From Xylona heveae TC161 (taxonomy: Eukaryota; Ascomycota; Xylonomycetes; Xylonales; Xylonaceae), in assembly GCF_001619985.1 (NCBI RefSeq), contig NW_017264197.1, positions 1,364,001 through 1,428,000 on the forward strand: DNA of 64,000 bases. The letters run 5' to 3'. Both the position numbers and the translations under genes were made by a program. This document shows positions 48,801 to 61,100 of the stretch, piece by piece. Position 1 is the first letter of the stretch, and each line of letters starts with the position of its first letter. The notes beneath the pieces were generated by a model. That model was given only the letters and a program-made list of their open reading frames with translations. It ran no database searches and was not told where the DNA came from.

Positions 48801-51061
48801 CCTGTTCCTGCGCCACTGGATCTCAGCAATGTTTCGGCGCAGGCTACAGAGCCACAGCGTCCTACGTCACCTATACCGACGTCTTTAGAACTTTCAGCCA
48901 TCAGCACACAAGATACCCGGCCGTTGGTGCCTGAGCTGAAAGAAGAAGCGCCTGTCCATCTTACTGCACCAACACCACCTTCATTGGAATTCTCAACCAT
49001 CGTGTCTGAAGAAACCGAACCAGTCGCAGACTCTACGCCTGCAACTGCTAGAGCGATATTTGCTTCCGATGTCAATGGCGAGAAAACCACAGCCAATGCT
49101 GCAACGGTCAAGGATGAGTCTAAATCAGAGGAATCAAAGGCAGGAGTGCTTGGCTCAATCTTCGGCTGGGGCAAAGGATCGGCATCCCGGCAACCTGAGA
49201 TTGCGGAAGACGAAACGAGCCAAAAGTCGTCTGGGGAAGTTCCCATTGAGACAGAGAAATCAAAGCTACCGTTACAAAGTGTATCGAGTAATATTGCCTC
49301 GAAACGCCCAGAGCAGAAGGAGCTTGGTTTACAAGCGACCGCTTCAAAACCGTTTGATATGGCAGACCAGAGCTCGCAAACATTACTTTCAGCAAGCCAG
49401 ATCGACAATCTGTTCAAAGAGATATCCGATAAACCTGAAATGGCTGCTGGCTCGTTTGTTCGATCCCCTACAGCATCAACACTTGATCAAAGTGTACACG
49501 GCGGACTTGAGCGGACATTCTCCCAAGATAGCATGCCTAGCAGCCCAAGATCCCGGACGCGAAGAACCGGCGTTGGCCTTGCGGCAGGAGAGGCGTCCCC
49601 CGTCAAGGCTCCCAGGCGACCAGGAAGCCCAGGAAGCATACGTAGCCTTGCCAGCAATCATCCTCCATTGCCTGTGGACCACAAGCAAACAATTGCAGCG
49701 GCCTCGAGAAGAATGTCTGGTGGTGAAGGTTCAGGAATTACTATGGGTCCGCCGCTGCAGCCGGCTTCGGCGTACAAAGGCCAACCTCATCTGCGCCCAC
49801 AGACGCCCAGCAGCCAACACCAGCAGCAGCATAGCCCAGCTTCCAAGGCCGGTACAGCTTCCCGACCACGACGCCTATCGTCAGTTCGGAGTGAGATGTC
49901 TTCGGCTCTCACGCGGCGATCTTCTGTTACGTCATTTGCGTCCGAGCTGGACGAGCGCTTTAACATTCGGCCGGATGGATTCATGCCATATGACATGGCC
50001 GGCGGTACAGACCCGCGGATGATTGAAGCCATCACTCAGACCATGATAGGCGACTATCTTTGGAAATACACGCGCAAGGCTGGCCGCGGAGAGCTTTCTG
50101 CTAACCGGCACCGTCGGTATTTCTGGGTCCACCCGTACACGAGAACACTGTACTGGAGTGATCGGGACCCGTCAACAGCTGGGAGGCTGGAACTTAAGGC
50201 GAAGAGTGTGCAGATTGAAGGTGTACGAGTTGTCACCGACGACAACCCAATGCCCCCCGGGCTTCACCGCAAGAGTTTGGTTGTTGTTACTCCTGGACGG
50301 GCGATCAAGTGTACCGCCGCTACCGGACAGCGACACGAGACCTGGTTCAATGCGCTCTCATACCTTCTTCTTCGGACTGGGGGCGAAGTTTCTGGAGACG
50401 CCGGTGGTCCTGACCGTTCGCAAAGCAGGAACACCACTCGCGAAGACGGTCAGTCGGTTGATGCCCGTTCCAGCACCAGAACTCGCACGATTGGAGTCTC
50501 GTCTCGCGCATCGCTGTCATCTTACAATAGCCGCACAACTAGAAACACATCTCCTCGAAGGCACCCATCCGGCGTAGCGACTCTGCGACCCTCGCCAGCT
50601 GGCGTTTCTCGTAGCCGCGCCTCTCAACCACATGGGTCTTTATCTCGCCTTAGCAGCATGTTCCGCTCTGGCGCTCCTCCTGGCGGTGTGCATGGATCAT
50701 TCTCAGGCCGTCGAAGCAAGCAGAGCATTAGGGACGATAGTATCTATGACGCAAGCATGGTGAATGACTCTGCCGAGGATCTCAGGCAGGTCATTGAGAG
50801 GCAGGAGCGCGACTCAAGCAGGCTGGAGAATGTACGAGCCTGCTGTGATGGTAAGATGGATATCAACGATGCGATACATTAATTTATTACGTACATCTTC
50901 CGTGCTAACGTGATTGCTTTTTTTCAGGCAAGCATGACGTCGGGTCTCTGACACGTAGAGGAGGACGCCACTCTGCACTCCACATCCATCACCATAACCA
51001 TAGCCACCACGCCCCGTCCCAGCAGGGTTCAATGCGAGGCGCGCCTTCACATCGGACATGA
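45837..51061 (+). CDS. apsA: ApsA/Num1-type cortical anchor with coiled coil and C-terminal PH domain
   Basis: Two exons, 45837-50850 and 50928-51061, with a 77-nt intron (GTAAGA, branch GCTAAC, TTTTCAG), encode 1715 residues. Residues of about 60-140 and 195-410 are coiled coil (ALEAHLAETERRIEEASKLG and following). The middle is acidic and Ser-rich, with an FETAHETSDAFETAEE patch. Residues 825-1062 hold an array of degenerate repeats of about 30 residues around LSxVSxQxTEPVRPxSPxP. The PH domain lies at about 1398-1515, beginning TMIGDYLWKYTRKAGRGELS and containing RYFWVHPYTRTLYWSD; it should bind phosphoinositides in the plasma membrane. The last exon adds a His-rich tail (HIHHHNHSHH). By homology to A. 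nidulans ApsA and yeast Num1 the protein anchors dynein and mitochondria at the cell cortex and directs nuclear movement. Confidence 0.93.
48310..49022 (+). repeat. Degenerate coding repeats in ApsA/Num1
   Basis: Roughly seven to eight copies of a unit coding for 28-35 residues. Each copy has an LS-x-V/I-S-x-Q core, a TEP triplet and a Pro/Ser spacer; best preserved are VSTQSTEPVRPQSPVPAPLD and VSAQATEPQRPTSPIPTSLE. Copies differ at many positions, so the array is old rather than recently expanded. Confidence 0.8.
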
Positions 51062-54000
51062 ATAGAGTCGCAGCAGATATATGAAAGCCAAATGCTACGC
51101 GCCCGGCTAAATCCGCCGATACTAAATACGCCTCCCCAGCCAAGAAAATGCCATTAATTATCACTAAGATCTCGCAAACCTTGGTTCTCCTGTTTCCGTC
51201 GTTCTCAATATTGGTTCTTCTCCGCGTCTTTTTTTACTTCCGCTCCTAAATTGATCACTTATTATTATATCCATTTCGGGTCCCTAAATGGGGGAAATAT
51301 CCCTCGCAACGCCGCTGGAAGAACCAGACAATCCGCTCATCTAATCATAATCATACCTACTCATATTCCTTCTCCTATTTTTTTTTTTTTTTTTTTTTTT
51401 TTCTTGTTTTTCTTTTTCTCTTTTCCGGTCATCAATTCCTTCTCACATATTTTAACCATTAAGCCAGTCACTCGTTTAACTTGAAAATTATCCACTCACA
51501 TACATATTGACATACATACACTCGTTTAGAAAAAATTCTTTTTCCTTTTCTTTCTTTTTCTTTCCTTTTTTTTTTAAGTTACTTGGCTCCTTTTTATATT
51601 TCTTTCTTTTTCAGTTCCTTGGCTCCTATCTTCCTCCCCTTTTGATTTTTGCTTCTTGCATTTCTTTGCACACTTTGAAGTTTTGCAAATCAACCCGCAA
51701 TTTTTCTGTGTTATAAAGCAGTCTGCAGTTTTAGCGTTGAAGCGCCAAAGAAATCTAAAAAAAAAAAAAAAAAGGCATTGATCAATTTGCTCTCTCACTT
51801 TTTCTATGAATCTAGTTTTGACCTTGTGTTAGTGTATGGCAATTAATATTGCATTTCATGCAAGCATATTGAGGTTGTGAAGTGATGTAATTGACGCTGA
51901 GCGATGCTAAGGTATACAGGTTAAGACTTTGTCAATTTATGCGATCTTAAGTCTGTGTTTCCAGACACAGACTGTCAAAAAACCCAATCGTTATAGCGCG
52001 GTATGTGGCAAAACTTGATGCTTCAAGTGTTAGTTAGGCTCACTGCAAGATGTGACGAGACTTCAAAATGTGCGCTATAAAATATGTCACATCAATGTAA
52101 TTAATTTGCCTTGTGTGTTTATTTATTTATTTACCATACCGAGACCTTGCTCAATTGACCTAAATCTATTGCAGCAGTTCAGTAGGAAATTAAATAACTT
52201 ATGTGACGAATTGAAGGACATTGGACATCATACATTTGCTCGAGTCGTAGAGCTGAAATGTATCGGCGCAAGACGCTCTTGTGGACCTGGCAATTTGCAA
52301 TCTGCAAATGCTGGCACCGGGTTGCTGTGGAGAAAGGCGCAAGGTCAAGTATTTAGTAGTTAACTTACCTAACTTATGGATAACTAACGGGGCTACGGTT
52401 GGGGGAAACTGGAAACTGGGAACTCCATCAAAGACAATGGTAGTTAAAATACCTTGCTGTACGTAGAACTGAATAAAGTCCCCTCTTTGGTTGAGAGCTG
52501 AGAGGGGTTTATTGTGGTACTAGGTTATACTTTGTGTCGTGATCAATACTACACTGAATAATTCTAAGAACCTCTCTCCTCTCCCGCTCAATTTGCCGGG
52601 GCAGTATGGAGTTGTGGCCTGGCGAGGATGATGCGAGGATGGCTCCCTGGCTGGTCCTTGGTCAGGGTGCGCTGGTGCTCGGTTGGCGGTTCGCGCCGAC
52701 GAGCGAAACACAGACCAACAAAAGGCCCTCGATCTGCCAACCGCAAGCGCTGCAGCGTAACGTACCGGAGTAACTAGCAGCCAACAAAGCCAAGGTCAAA
52801 CAAGAACGCACAGACCACACACCCAAAGCCAACGTCCGCGGTCGTCTTGGTCCGACATCAAACCTTTGCACTGCGCCGACAACGAAAGGAACAAAGAAAA
52901 TGTATATCCGTTCTTATCACAACACCAAGATGCCTACGCTATTTACGAAAAAAAAAAAGGCTTTTACGAAAAAGGCTTAAACTCATGTACGAAAGGACTG
53001 AAACCAAAGTCCATAGACGCTACGGGCCTACGGCTCATCTCAAAGAAACATGCACGATACAGACATTGACGAAAAAAGACATCACATTATAGAAACGAGA
53101 TTGCATGAGGGAAGGGAAAATGGGTTCGCCAGAAATACGTCGCAGACCAGCTGCGACAAGAGATGATATTTCCGACTTATATCTAAAACTAATCCTTTTG
53201 CCCTGCAATGGGGGAAGAAAACCTCCCTGGAGCCCTCCCCGATGCTTCCCCGATGCCTCCCCGAAAAAAACAAGTCCCTGAACAGAAGTAAAGGAACTGT
53301 ATGAATAGAGGTAAAAGGGACTATTAAAAATCAGAGGAAGATCAACATGACCGAAACTCCATAGTATGTTTCTCGTGAACTAAATCCGCAGCTCCGTACC
53401 AACACCTGATATCGCCGAAAAAGAATTGTACGGAGTACATCCACCGAGAGAGAAAACATTTGTCCAATATCCGTTCAACACCAAAGTGCCTTCGCACAAT
53501 CTGTCCGCCAGTCCGGCCGGTGCTGTCTAGCAGACACTCGACCCCGTCATCATCCGCTCGACTTCATTCTGAACTCTCAAATCCCCACCTTGGACTCGAA
53601 ATTCGAATGCCGCTTTTTCCGTGGTCATTCGTTCCGGTCCATCCTCCAGGTTTTGCTTCGGGCCGTTTTTGGTTCCGAGCCATATTCGCTTTTTGCGATT
53701 TTTGTTTTTTTTACTTCTTTCCTGATCTTCCTTTCCCCTTCTTCTTGGTAGAAAGGAAGATGGTTGTGACGTCGGCCAGGGCGTCATATGTTTTGTTCTT
53801 TTTTTTTATTTGCTTGTTTGGCCGAAGTGGGTGTCTGAAAGCCTGTGACTTTCTTTTTTTTTTTTTTTTTTTTTTTGGTTTGTAGTGACACCACTTTCAA
53901 GTGTTTCCCAGGTCGCGAAGCCGAAAGAATAAAAGGATCAGGCGATTCGCTGTTCTTTTTTTTTTTTTTTTGTCCCTGGTCGCTCGCTCGCTTTGGTGGC

Positions 54001-55179
54001 TGGAGCTTTTGAAAAGACCTGTCGCGGCTGTATGGTAATACCGGAGCAGGGGCGGACGCGATTTTTTGCGTCCTGAAAGACTTTTTGTCTCGTTTGGCTT
54101 CAAGGCCAGTCCTCCACCCGTCATCAACACCGTTACCGCAGTACCCAAACTCCAACTCCGACTCCGACTCCAGACCAAAACCCAGACCCAAACCCAAACC
54201 CGCCCGAAAGAACCAGACACCGCCATTCCACGCCAGAAGAAACCCAGACCCAAGAAAACCAGACACCAGCCCAGCCCCGGATCCGTACTCCTGACAAACC
54301 CACCGAAAAAAAAAGTCAAAAAACCCCAAACCCAAGACAAAGGAAAGTACATGATTTAGCGCTAGACATGCTTCGAAAAAGACAACCCAAACAAAGGAAA
54401 GTACATGACTTGGCGCAACACATGATAAAAAAAAAAAAAGAGAGCCCGAACAAAGGGAATACATGATTTATCGCGACACATGCTTGATAAAAATAAAAGC
54501 AAAAAGAAATGCGCGGACCCTCAGGAGATCTCTCTAGTCGGCACATTAGTGGCTTCTGGTCAATGATCGTTCTTTTTCTTTCCTCCGGCCCTGAAAACGA
54601 GCTCAGAATGCAATCAACACAAAGACGGCGAATCAATCGGCATTTCAGGTCACGTATCCCTGGCGGATTATCGCGAGATACTGCCTACCCACCAGACATC
54701 TGTCGATCAAGCGGGATAAACTCACCGCGACCGACAGGGAAACTGGCTATCAGCAGTACCAGCGAACACGCGCACCAAAGAACGCTCCTTCCTTACTCTG
54801 ACCATCATGTTCACTCCGCTTGATGCAGAGAATAAACTCCAAAGATTGCGAGCCCAGCGCGGCAAAAGCAAGAACGGGCAATGATAGAAATACCACGAGT
54901 AATGCGCCAACACGAGATCCTTCCTATTACATGACGTGCTCCCTGGCTGTGAAAAGTACAAAGGAAAGGAAAAGAAATGACAACAACAACAAAAGAAAAG
55001 CCAGGGACGATACAAGACTTTGTGAGGGCGGCCGAAGAGAAACTAACGCTGAATGATGCGTGGCTTTGCAGCCAGCACTATTCCGTCTGTTAGTTTCTCA
55101 ACTACCCAAAAAGACAAAGAAACTCCTAACTCCAGAAACTCCAAACAAAGGAAAAAGCAGCCCCCCTTGCCATGGTCCC
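51062..55179. other. Long intergenic stretch between convergent ApsA and coiled-coil genes
   Basis: 4.1 kb with no supported gene. It holds T25 at 51378-51402, an A run near 51758-51774, T23 at 53854-53876 and T/A runs near 53956 and 54427. There is a perfect 9-bp hairpin at 51950-51973, a CCGACTCC/CCCAAAC-type minisatellite near 54150-54210, and three tandem units at 54337-54500. Open frames in 53460-54640 are the result of homopolymer and simple-repeat composition. Low-complexity spacer DNA is the best description. Confidence 0.6.
54337..54500. repeat. Three imperfect tandem repeats, period 54-59 bp
   Basis: Copies start at 54337, 54391 and 54450, each opening ACAAAGGAAAGTACATGA (third copy slightly altered), followed by a TTAGCGC/TTGGCGC/TTATCGC block, a second ACATG word and an A-rich end. 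Length differences sit in the A runs. Confidence 0.85.
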
Positions 55180-58100
55180 TTACGCCCAGAGGAGGCGGGA
55201 CCACCTCGACACCGCAAACCAGAGTTGCGTGAGCAACTCCGGCACTTTGGCCAGTGTCGAGGCCAACAGAGTCTGCGAACCGGCGGTGTGCCGGTAACGC
55301 CAGTGTAGGAGGGCCTGCCGTGTGAGGTCGTTAGCCTCCAGCCACAGCCGCCGCTCCACCACCGCGGCTCGCCACTGGAATAACCAGAGAGCGAGAACCA
55401 AGTACACCACGAGGTGCCAAACTTGGAGGGACTTGCGCATGGGTTGAGGGTGGCTTCTCGCCTGGACCCTCGATGCCAATGCGATGATCAGTGGCGAAAA
55501 GCCAAAGATCATCGCGAACATGGCGATGACCCCACCGTGTAACTCTACGGACTGTTCCGTGAGTCCAAAGAATGCCGGGAGGCAGGCAGTCACCAGTACC
55601 CAGAAAAATTCCAGGTATAGTTGCACCCACCATCGCCATGAGCTGGTGCTCATGGCGTCCGTTTGGCCATTCAATGGGTCACTTGACAGACCCGTAGCAG
55701 GAGTGGTGGAATGAGTCAGTGCCTCCAGGGCACCGAGCTCTTCCAAAACCGCCTCCCTCTCCAGTTTCAGCTCCTCTACCAGTTCGGACCGACTCTGCAA
55801 GTTGTCGGTGGCGGGGGCTGCGGGTGTCTCGCCATTGTCGTTGGACACCCAGAGATTTGCCAGCTCTTCGTCGCCGGCTTCAGAAGGCTCACGAGAGGCC
55901 TCTGGAGACGCAATTGGGGAGATGGCCCAAGAGTCCGTGGACTCCTGGGGGAATCGGTCCTCCCCTAGCGCACGCTCCAGCGGCGCAGCCAGCCGTCGGA
56001 GAAGCTCCCGCGAGCGCGGTGGCTTGACAATTTGCTCCTCCGACAGGAGACTTAGCTGCTCGTGCAGCCTGGCCACCTCGTGGCCTTCCTTGACGAGCTT
56101 TTCGTTCAGCTCGTCGACCGCGCGTTCCGAGTCGGTCAATGAAGCCCGCAGTCTGCTGGTCTCAGCAGACTCGGCTTCCAATCGCTGGCACTTGTGCTCA
56201 GCGGCTTCGAGCTCACTTTTGGCTTCCGCCATTTGCAATGTGAGCTCTTCGGCGCATTCGGCAAGGCGATTGCTCCTCCCTCGCTCCTCTGTCAACTGTG
56301 CGGCTTTCGTATCCACCGCAGCTGCGAGGTCCTTGACCTCTAGGAGCAATCGCCTGTTGGCCGTGTCGGCGTCCGTGACGTCGCGCTGAAGGGTACGGGA
56401 GCTCTGCTCCAATTCTGCAAGTCGAGAGTTCTTCTGCAGAATCTCTTCCTCGTTGTCGGCAATGGCGACTTGCATCTCCTTCAAATCGAGCTCCAATTTG
56501 GATGCTCTCGATTCGCACGTCATCTTCTCCGCCTCCACTTCTTCTTTTGCCATTCGAATGGCCTCCAATTCAACTGCAAGTTCCTGCTCTTTTTGCCGGA
56601 GCTTGCCGGCGAACTTGCTTTCAGCGGTGGCTTCCCACTCGCGATACTCTTCCAGGAGCGCTCTTCTCTGGAAGTCCAGCTCTTCGGCGTGCTGGTTCGC
56701 CTGCTCCTCCAACTTGGCTTTCCACTCATTTTCGAGGGACTTTGCCATTTCGTCCTGTTTGGACCTTCGCTGCTGCTTGTCCTTTTCAAACTCTTCGATG
56801 CGACGTCGAAGATTGGCGACTTTGTTCTCAGCTGAAGCGGTCTTGTCCTTCCAAGTCTGTTCGGATGCTTTTGCTTGGAGAAGGTTCGATTTTGCTTGAT
56901 CAAGACTCTTCGCAGTGCTATCATACTTTTGCTGGAGCTTTCTGCGTGCTGAGTAAGAGGTAGAGTTCTTTGTCTCCGTTAGATCCTTTTCGAGATCCTC
57001 TATCGACTTTTTCTCTTTGATCAAGTCGCCTTTGAGTGTTTCATTCAACGCCTGCATGAGTTCGACTTCCTTTTGCAGCTTTTCGAGCTTTTCCTCGAAA
57101 TCCGATGTGATTGTGTCGGGAACTTGTACTGGAGGTAAATCTTCGCTCGGTTGCGTCTCCGCGGCTGCGACTACATTTTCTCTAGCCAGATCTTCCATTA
57201 ACGCTGCTTCGAGTTCCTCTTCAAGTCCGTCAATGTCGGACGGGATGCTCTCAGCCGGTGGATCGTTCTGCTCTGCTTTTGCAGTAGCAATCTTTCTGTC
57301 ATATTCTTCTGACAGTTTTTGTATCTGGCTGTCGTGCTCTTCTTTGTAGAGCACTCTCATTTGCCGACTCTCTTCGTCGACTTTTTCCTTGATCGTCGCA
57401 TCGATGCCGTTACGGACATTCTCGAGTTCTTCCTCATATCGAGCTTTCAGATCCTGGTTGGATTTTTCTTGCGCGACAAGCTTTTTATTTAATCCTTCGA
57501 GCTCTTCTTGGCTCGCTTTGGCTGATTCCAGCTTTTCCTGCTCAGCTTTCTTAGCTTGCGTTTCGCGCTCGCGCCGCTCCTTCTCAAGATCCTTTTCATA
57601 CCGAGCTCTCGTTTCTTCGATGAATTGCTGCTGTGCGGCAAGCTTTTGATGGAGTTCTTCGATCTGGTTTTCGGTCGCTTTGGCTGTTTCCAACCTTTGC
57701 TGCTCAGCTTCTTCGGCTTCCGTTTCGTTGCGCTCGTTCTCATCAGCCTCCTCCTCATACAAAGCTGTCAACTCTTCAATGGATTTTTGCTGCCTGACAA
57801 GCATTTCAAGAGCTTTTTCGAGCTGTTTTTCGCTCGTTTTAGCTGCTTCCGATCTTTGCCGCTCGGTTTCTTTAGCTTGCTTTACTTCGCGCTTGCGCTG
57901 CTGTTCGATCTCAGAGAGTCTTTCTTTGACTTTCTCTTGTACTTTTTGATCGACAGATTCTGAGAACTTGGCTTCTAGCTGCTTGGATTCATTGTCGAGT
58001 TTTGTTTTGAAATCGGCTTCGATCCGTTCACGCTCTTCTTTGAGCTGTAGCGCTTTGTCCAGTCTGACCTCCTTTTCATTTTCCGCTTGCTGTGCATCGA

Positions 58101-61100
58101 ACTGAGCTTGTTGCTCCCGAAGCTTTTCCTCTAGCTTTTGATTGACGGTTTTGTCAATGTTCTCCTCGACTTCTTTGACGCGGACGTTAAACTTCTGATC
58201 ATTGATCCATTCAAGCTTGGCTTGAATTTTCTGGCGCTCATCTTCGAGTTTGTTCGCACTCTCGATCTTCAATTGCTCTTCAAACTTGGCCTGCTTTGCG
58301 GCATTCTGGGCCTTTTGCTTCCGAAGCTGCTTTGCAGCATTGGCGGATTCATCGTTAAGTGCTTTCACTTGGGCATCGAAGTTTTCGTGAAGTTTTTTCA
58401 CTTGAGAGTCGAACTCGTCTTCAAGTGCTTTGGTTTTGGAGTTGAGAGTACTGTCAAAATCATCTTCGAGTGCTTTCACCTTAGCTTGATACTCCTGATC
58501 GAAGGATTCTTTGATTTTAAGCTTGAGCTTTTCGCCGTCGTCTTTCTTTTGATCCGCGTTATCCTCGCCGGACAGCTCGCGAAGCCTTTCCTCGACCTTT
58601 GAATTGACTGTATTGTCAAATTCGTCTTGTAGGCTCTTCAGACGATCGTCGAACTCTTTGTCCTGAGATTTTTTGACGTCCAGCTTAGGCTTTTCGTCGC
58701 CCTTTGGTCGATCTGCGTCATTGTCAGCAAACATTTCGAAAAGCTTTTCTTCGACCTTGGAATTGACAGTATTGTCAAATTCGTCCTGAAGCGCTTTCAG
58801 TTTAGCCTGGTATTCCCGATCGTACGACTCTTTGATTTCAAGCTTGAGGTTTTCGCCGTCGTCTTTTTTCTGATCCGCGGTATCTTCACCGAAGAGCACC
58901 TGAAGCTGTTCTTCGACCTTGGAATTGACTGTATTGTCGAATTCATTCTCAAGTGCCTTCAGCTTAGCTTGGTATTCCCGATCGTACGACTCTTTGATTT
59001 CAAGCTTCAGCTTTTCGTCGACTTTGTTTTGACCTGCATCATTTTCAGCGGTCTGTTCGCGAAGCTTTTCCTGGACTGTTGAAATGACAGCGTTGTCAAA
59101 TTCCGATTGGAGTTTCTTCAGACGATCGTCGAATGCTTGATCCTGGGACTTTTTGAGGTCGGCGTTCTCAGATTCCATTTTCTTGACGCGGTTGGCATAA
59201 GACTTTTTGAGCTCGCTCTTGATCTGTTGGCGCTCATTTTCGACTCTTTTCGCGTAATCAGCCTTCAGCTTTTCCTCAGTCTCAGATTGCTTTGTGGCAA
59301 TCTCTTCTTGGAGTTTCTTGAGGCGATCGGCATACTTCTGATCGTGGAAGTGATCCAGCTCAGCATATTTGCTTTCGAGCTCTGACATCTCAGTGGCGTG
59401 CTCAGCTTTAATCTGTTCTCGCTCTTTTCGGTTTGTCTCTTGAGCTACAGCCAGTTGGTGCTTTATTTTTTCAGCTTCCGCAATCGCAGCTTCATATTGA
59501 GCTTGGAGCTGTTCTGTCGATTCTAGCGGCTTTGCGGTGGCAAGAACCTCCTGCGCCTTCTTCTCTGCTCGTTGAGCAACTTCACTTTCGAAGTGAGCCT
59601 CTACTTGGGCTTTATAGTCGACGAACCTTTGCTGTTCTTCTTTCAGCATAGATTGGAATTGATTCTCCATTTGCGCTCGCTCGCTAGTGTATGCCTGTTC
59701 GGCTTCTTGGCTTTTCTGCCTATACACTTCAACTTCAGCGACTGCGGATTGGGCTCGAACTTCGAGTTCCTGGCGTTGAGCGGCAAATTGGTTCATTGCT
59801 GCTTCTTTTTCAGCTTGAAAAGCTTGTCTCTCCATTTGGAGCTGAGCATCCTTCTCCTTGTAAAGTCGTTCAGTTTCGACGCGACTGGCTTCTACAAGTC
59901 TTTTCAAATCCGCATCAAAATGGGGTTTAAGTTCGGCGAGAAGCTCTTCCCTGATTTTCGGGCGGGCTTGTTCGGCGCTTGCATCGTAGCGCTTCTTCTC
60001 GCGCTGGAGTTGATCGGCAATGAAAGATTTTTCGTGCTGGAGCTTCGTTGTCTCCTCTGCTCGCTCCTTCTTCTCCTTCTTAAGCTCGTCTTCCAAGACT
60101 TTGAACTCCTTTTTGAGTTCGGCGCGTGCTTTTTCGCGTACAGCTGCAGCCTCTCCTTTAACCTTGAGCTCCTTGGCTCGGAGAATTCCATCTTCGACCA
60201 ACTTGTTGATCTGCTTCTTGAAGCTTTCGCGTTCCCGTACCCATTCGAATTCTTTTGCAGCTAGCTTAGCTTCTGCTTCCTTAGCCCTGACGGGCGTGCC
60301 TTCGAAAATATCTGTGGCCTCTCCGACGCCATGGGTAGCGACTTGAGCTTTCGGCTGCTCCTTGTCTTTCGCTAGTTTTTCTGCTAGCTCACGTCGCCAT
60401 CTGTCTCTGGTGCTCTGCGGAGGTGAGTTCGGGCCCAGGACCACAAGGGTCGTATCGCTTTCCTTGACTTTGATGCTCCGAGGCTCATCTACTCGCATCT
60501 CAGGCGGAAGATTCAGGAACTGGTGAAAGGTGGGTTCTCCAAAAGCGAATCCCGGAGGGATCGTGGGATCAGGAACTTGTTCGCTGGCGTAGTTGATGGT
60601 TTGAGGTGCGTTGAATTTGAAAATGGGTTCTGGCTTCTTCGGTGCGCTGTTCACTTTGACAGGCGACCCGGCAAGCCGTGCAGCTTCCTGTGCCTCTTTT
60701 TCGAGGTCTTCTTTGCCAGAGCCGAATAATATGTTCGCGGATTGACGCTTCACACCGGTGGGGACTCTAATTGGTCTATCCTTTAGGTCCTTGAAGAATT
60801 TCTTGCCTTTGCTTGCGCTGCCGCTTATTCCTCCTTGTCCAAAAAAGTTGAAGTCGGGGTTGGCAGCCGGGGGAAGAAAAAGGGTATCCGGAAGACTGAG
60901 CGGCTGCGGCATAAACATGCTTGGAACGCCCTTGTTCGGCTTGGGAACTGAGTTGGGATCGTTCGCGAAGAGCGGAACAGATGGGATAGGTGCAGGCGCA
61001 CTGGGGGCGGCTCTGGGGGCTGCACTGGGAGTGGCAGCATTGACACTGGCCCGCGTAAGGGCGTCGAGTTCGGCTGCGGTGAGCAATGGCAGCTCCTCAA

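Noticed and set aside
53784-54464. Minus-strand frame of 226 codons
   Set aside because: Made of poly-Lys, poly-Phe and GLGLGFGLESESE stretches produced by A/T runs and a simple minisatellite; no coding character.
59572-60264. Several hydrophobic plus-strand frames opposite the giant coiled-coil gene
   Set aside because: Antisense of Lys/Glu-rich coding sequence reads as Leu/Phe/Ser and mimics membrane proteins; treated as shadows.
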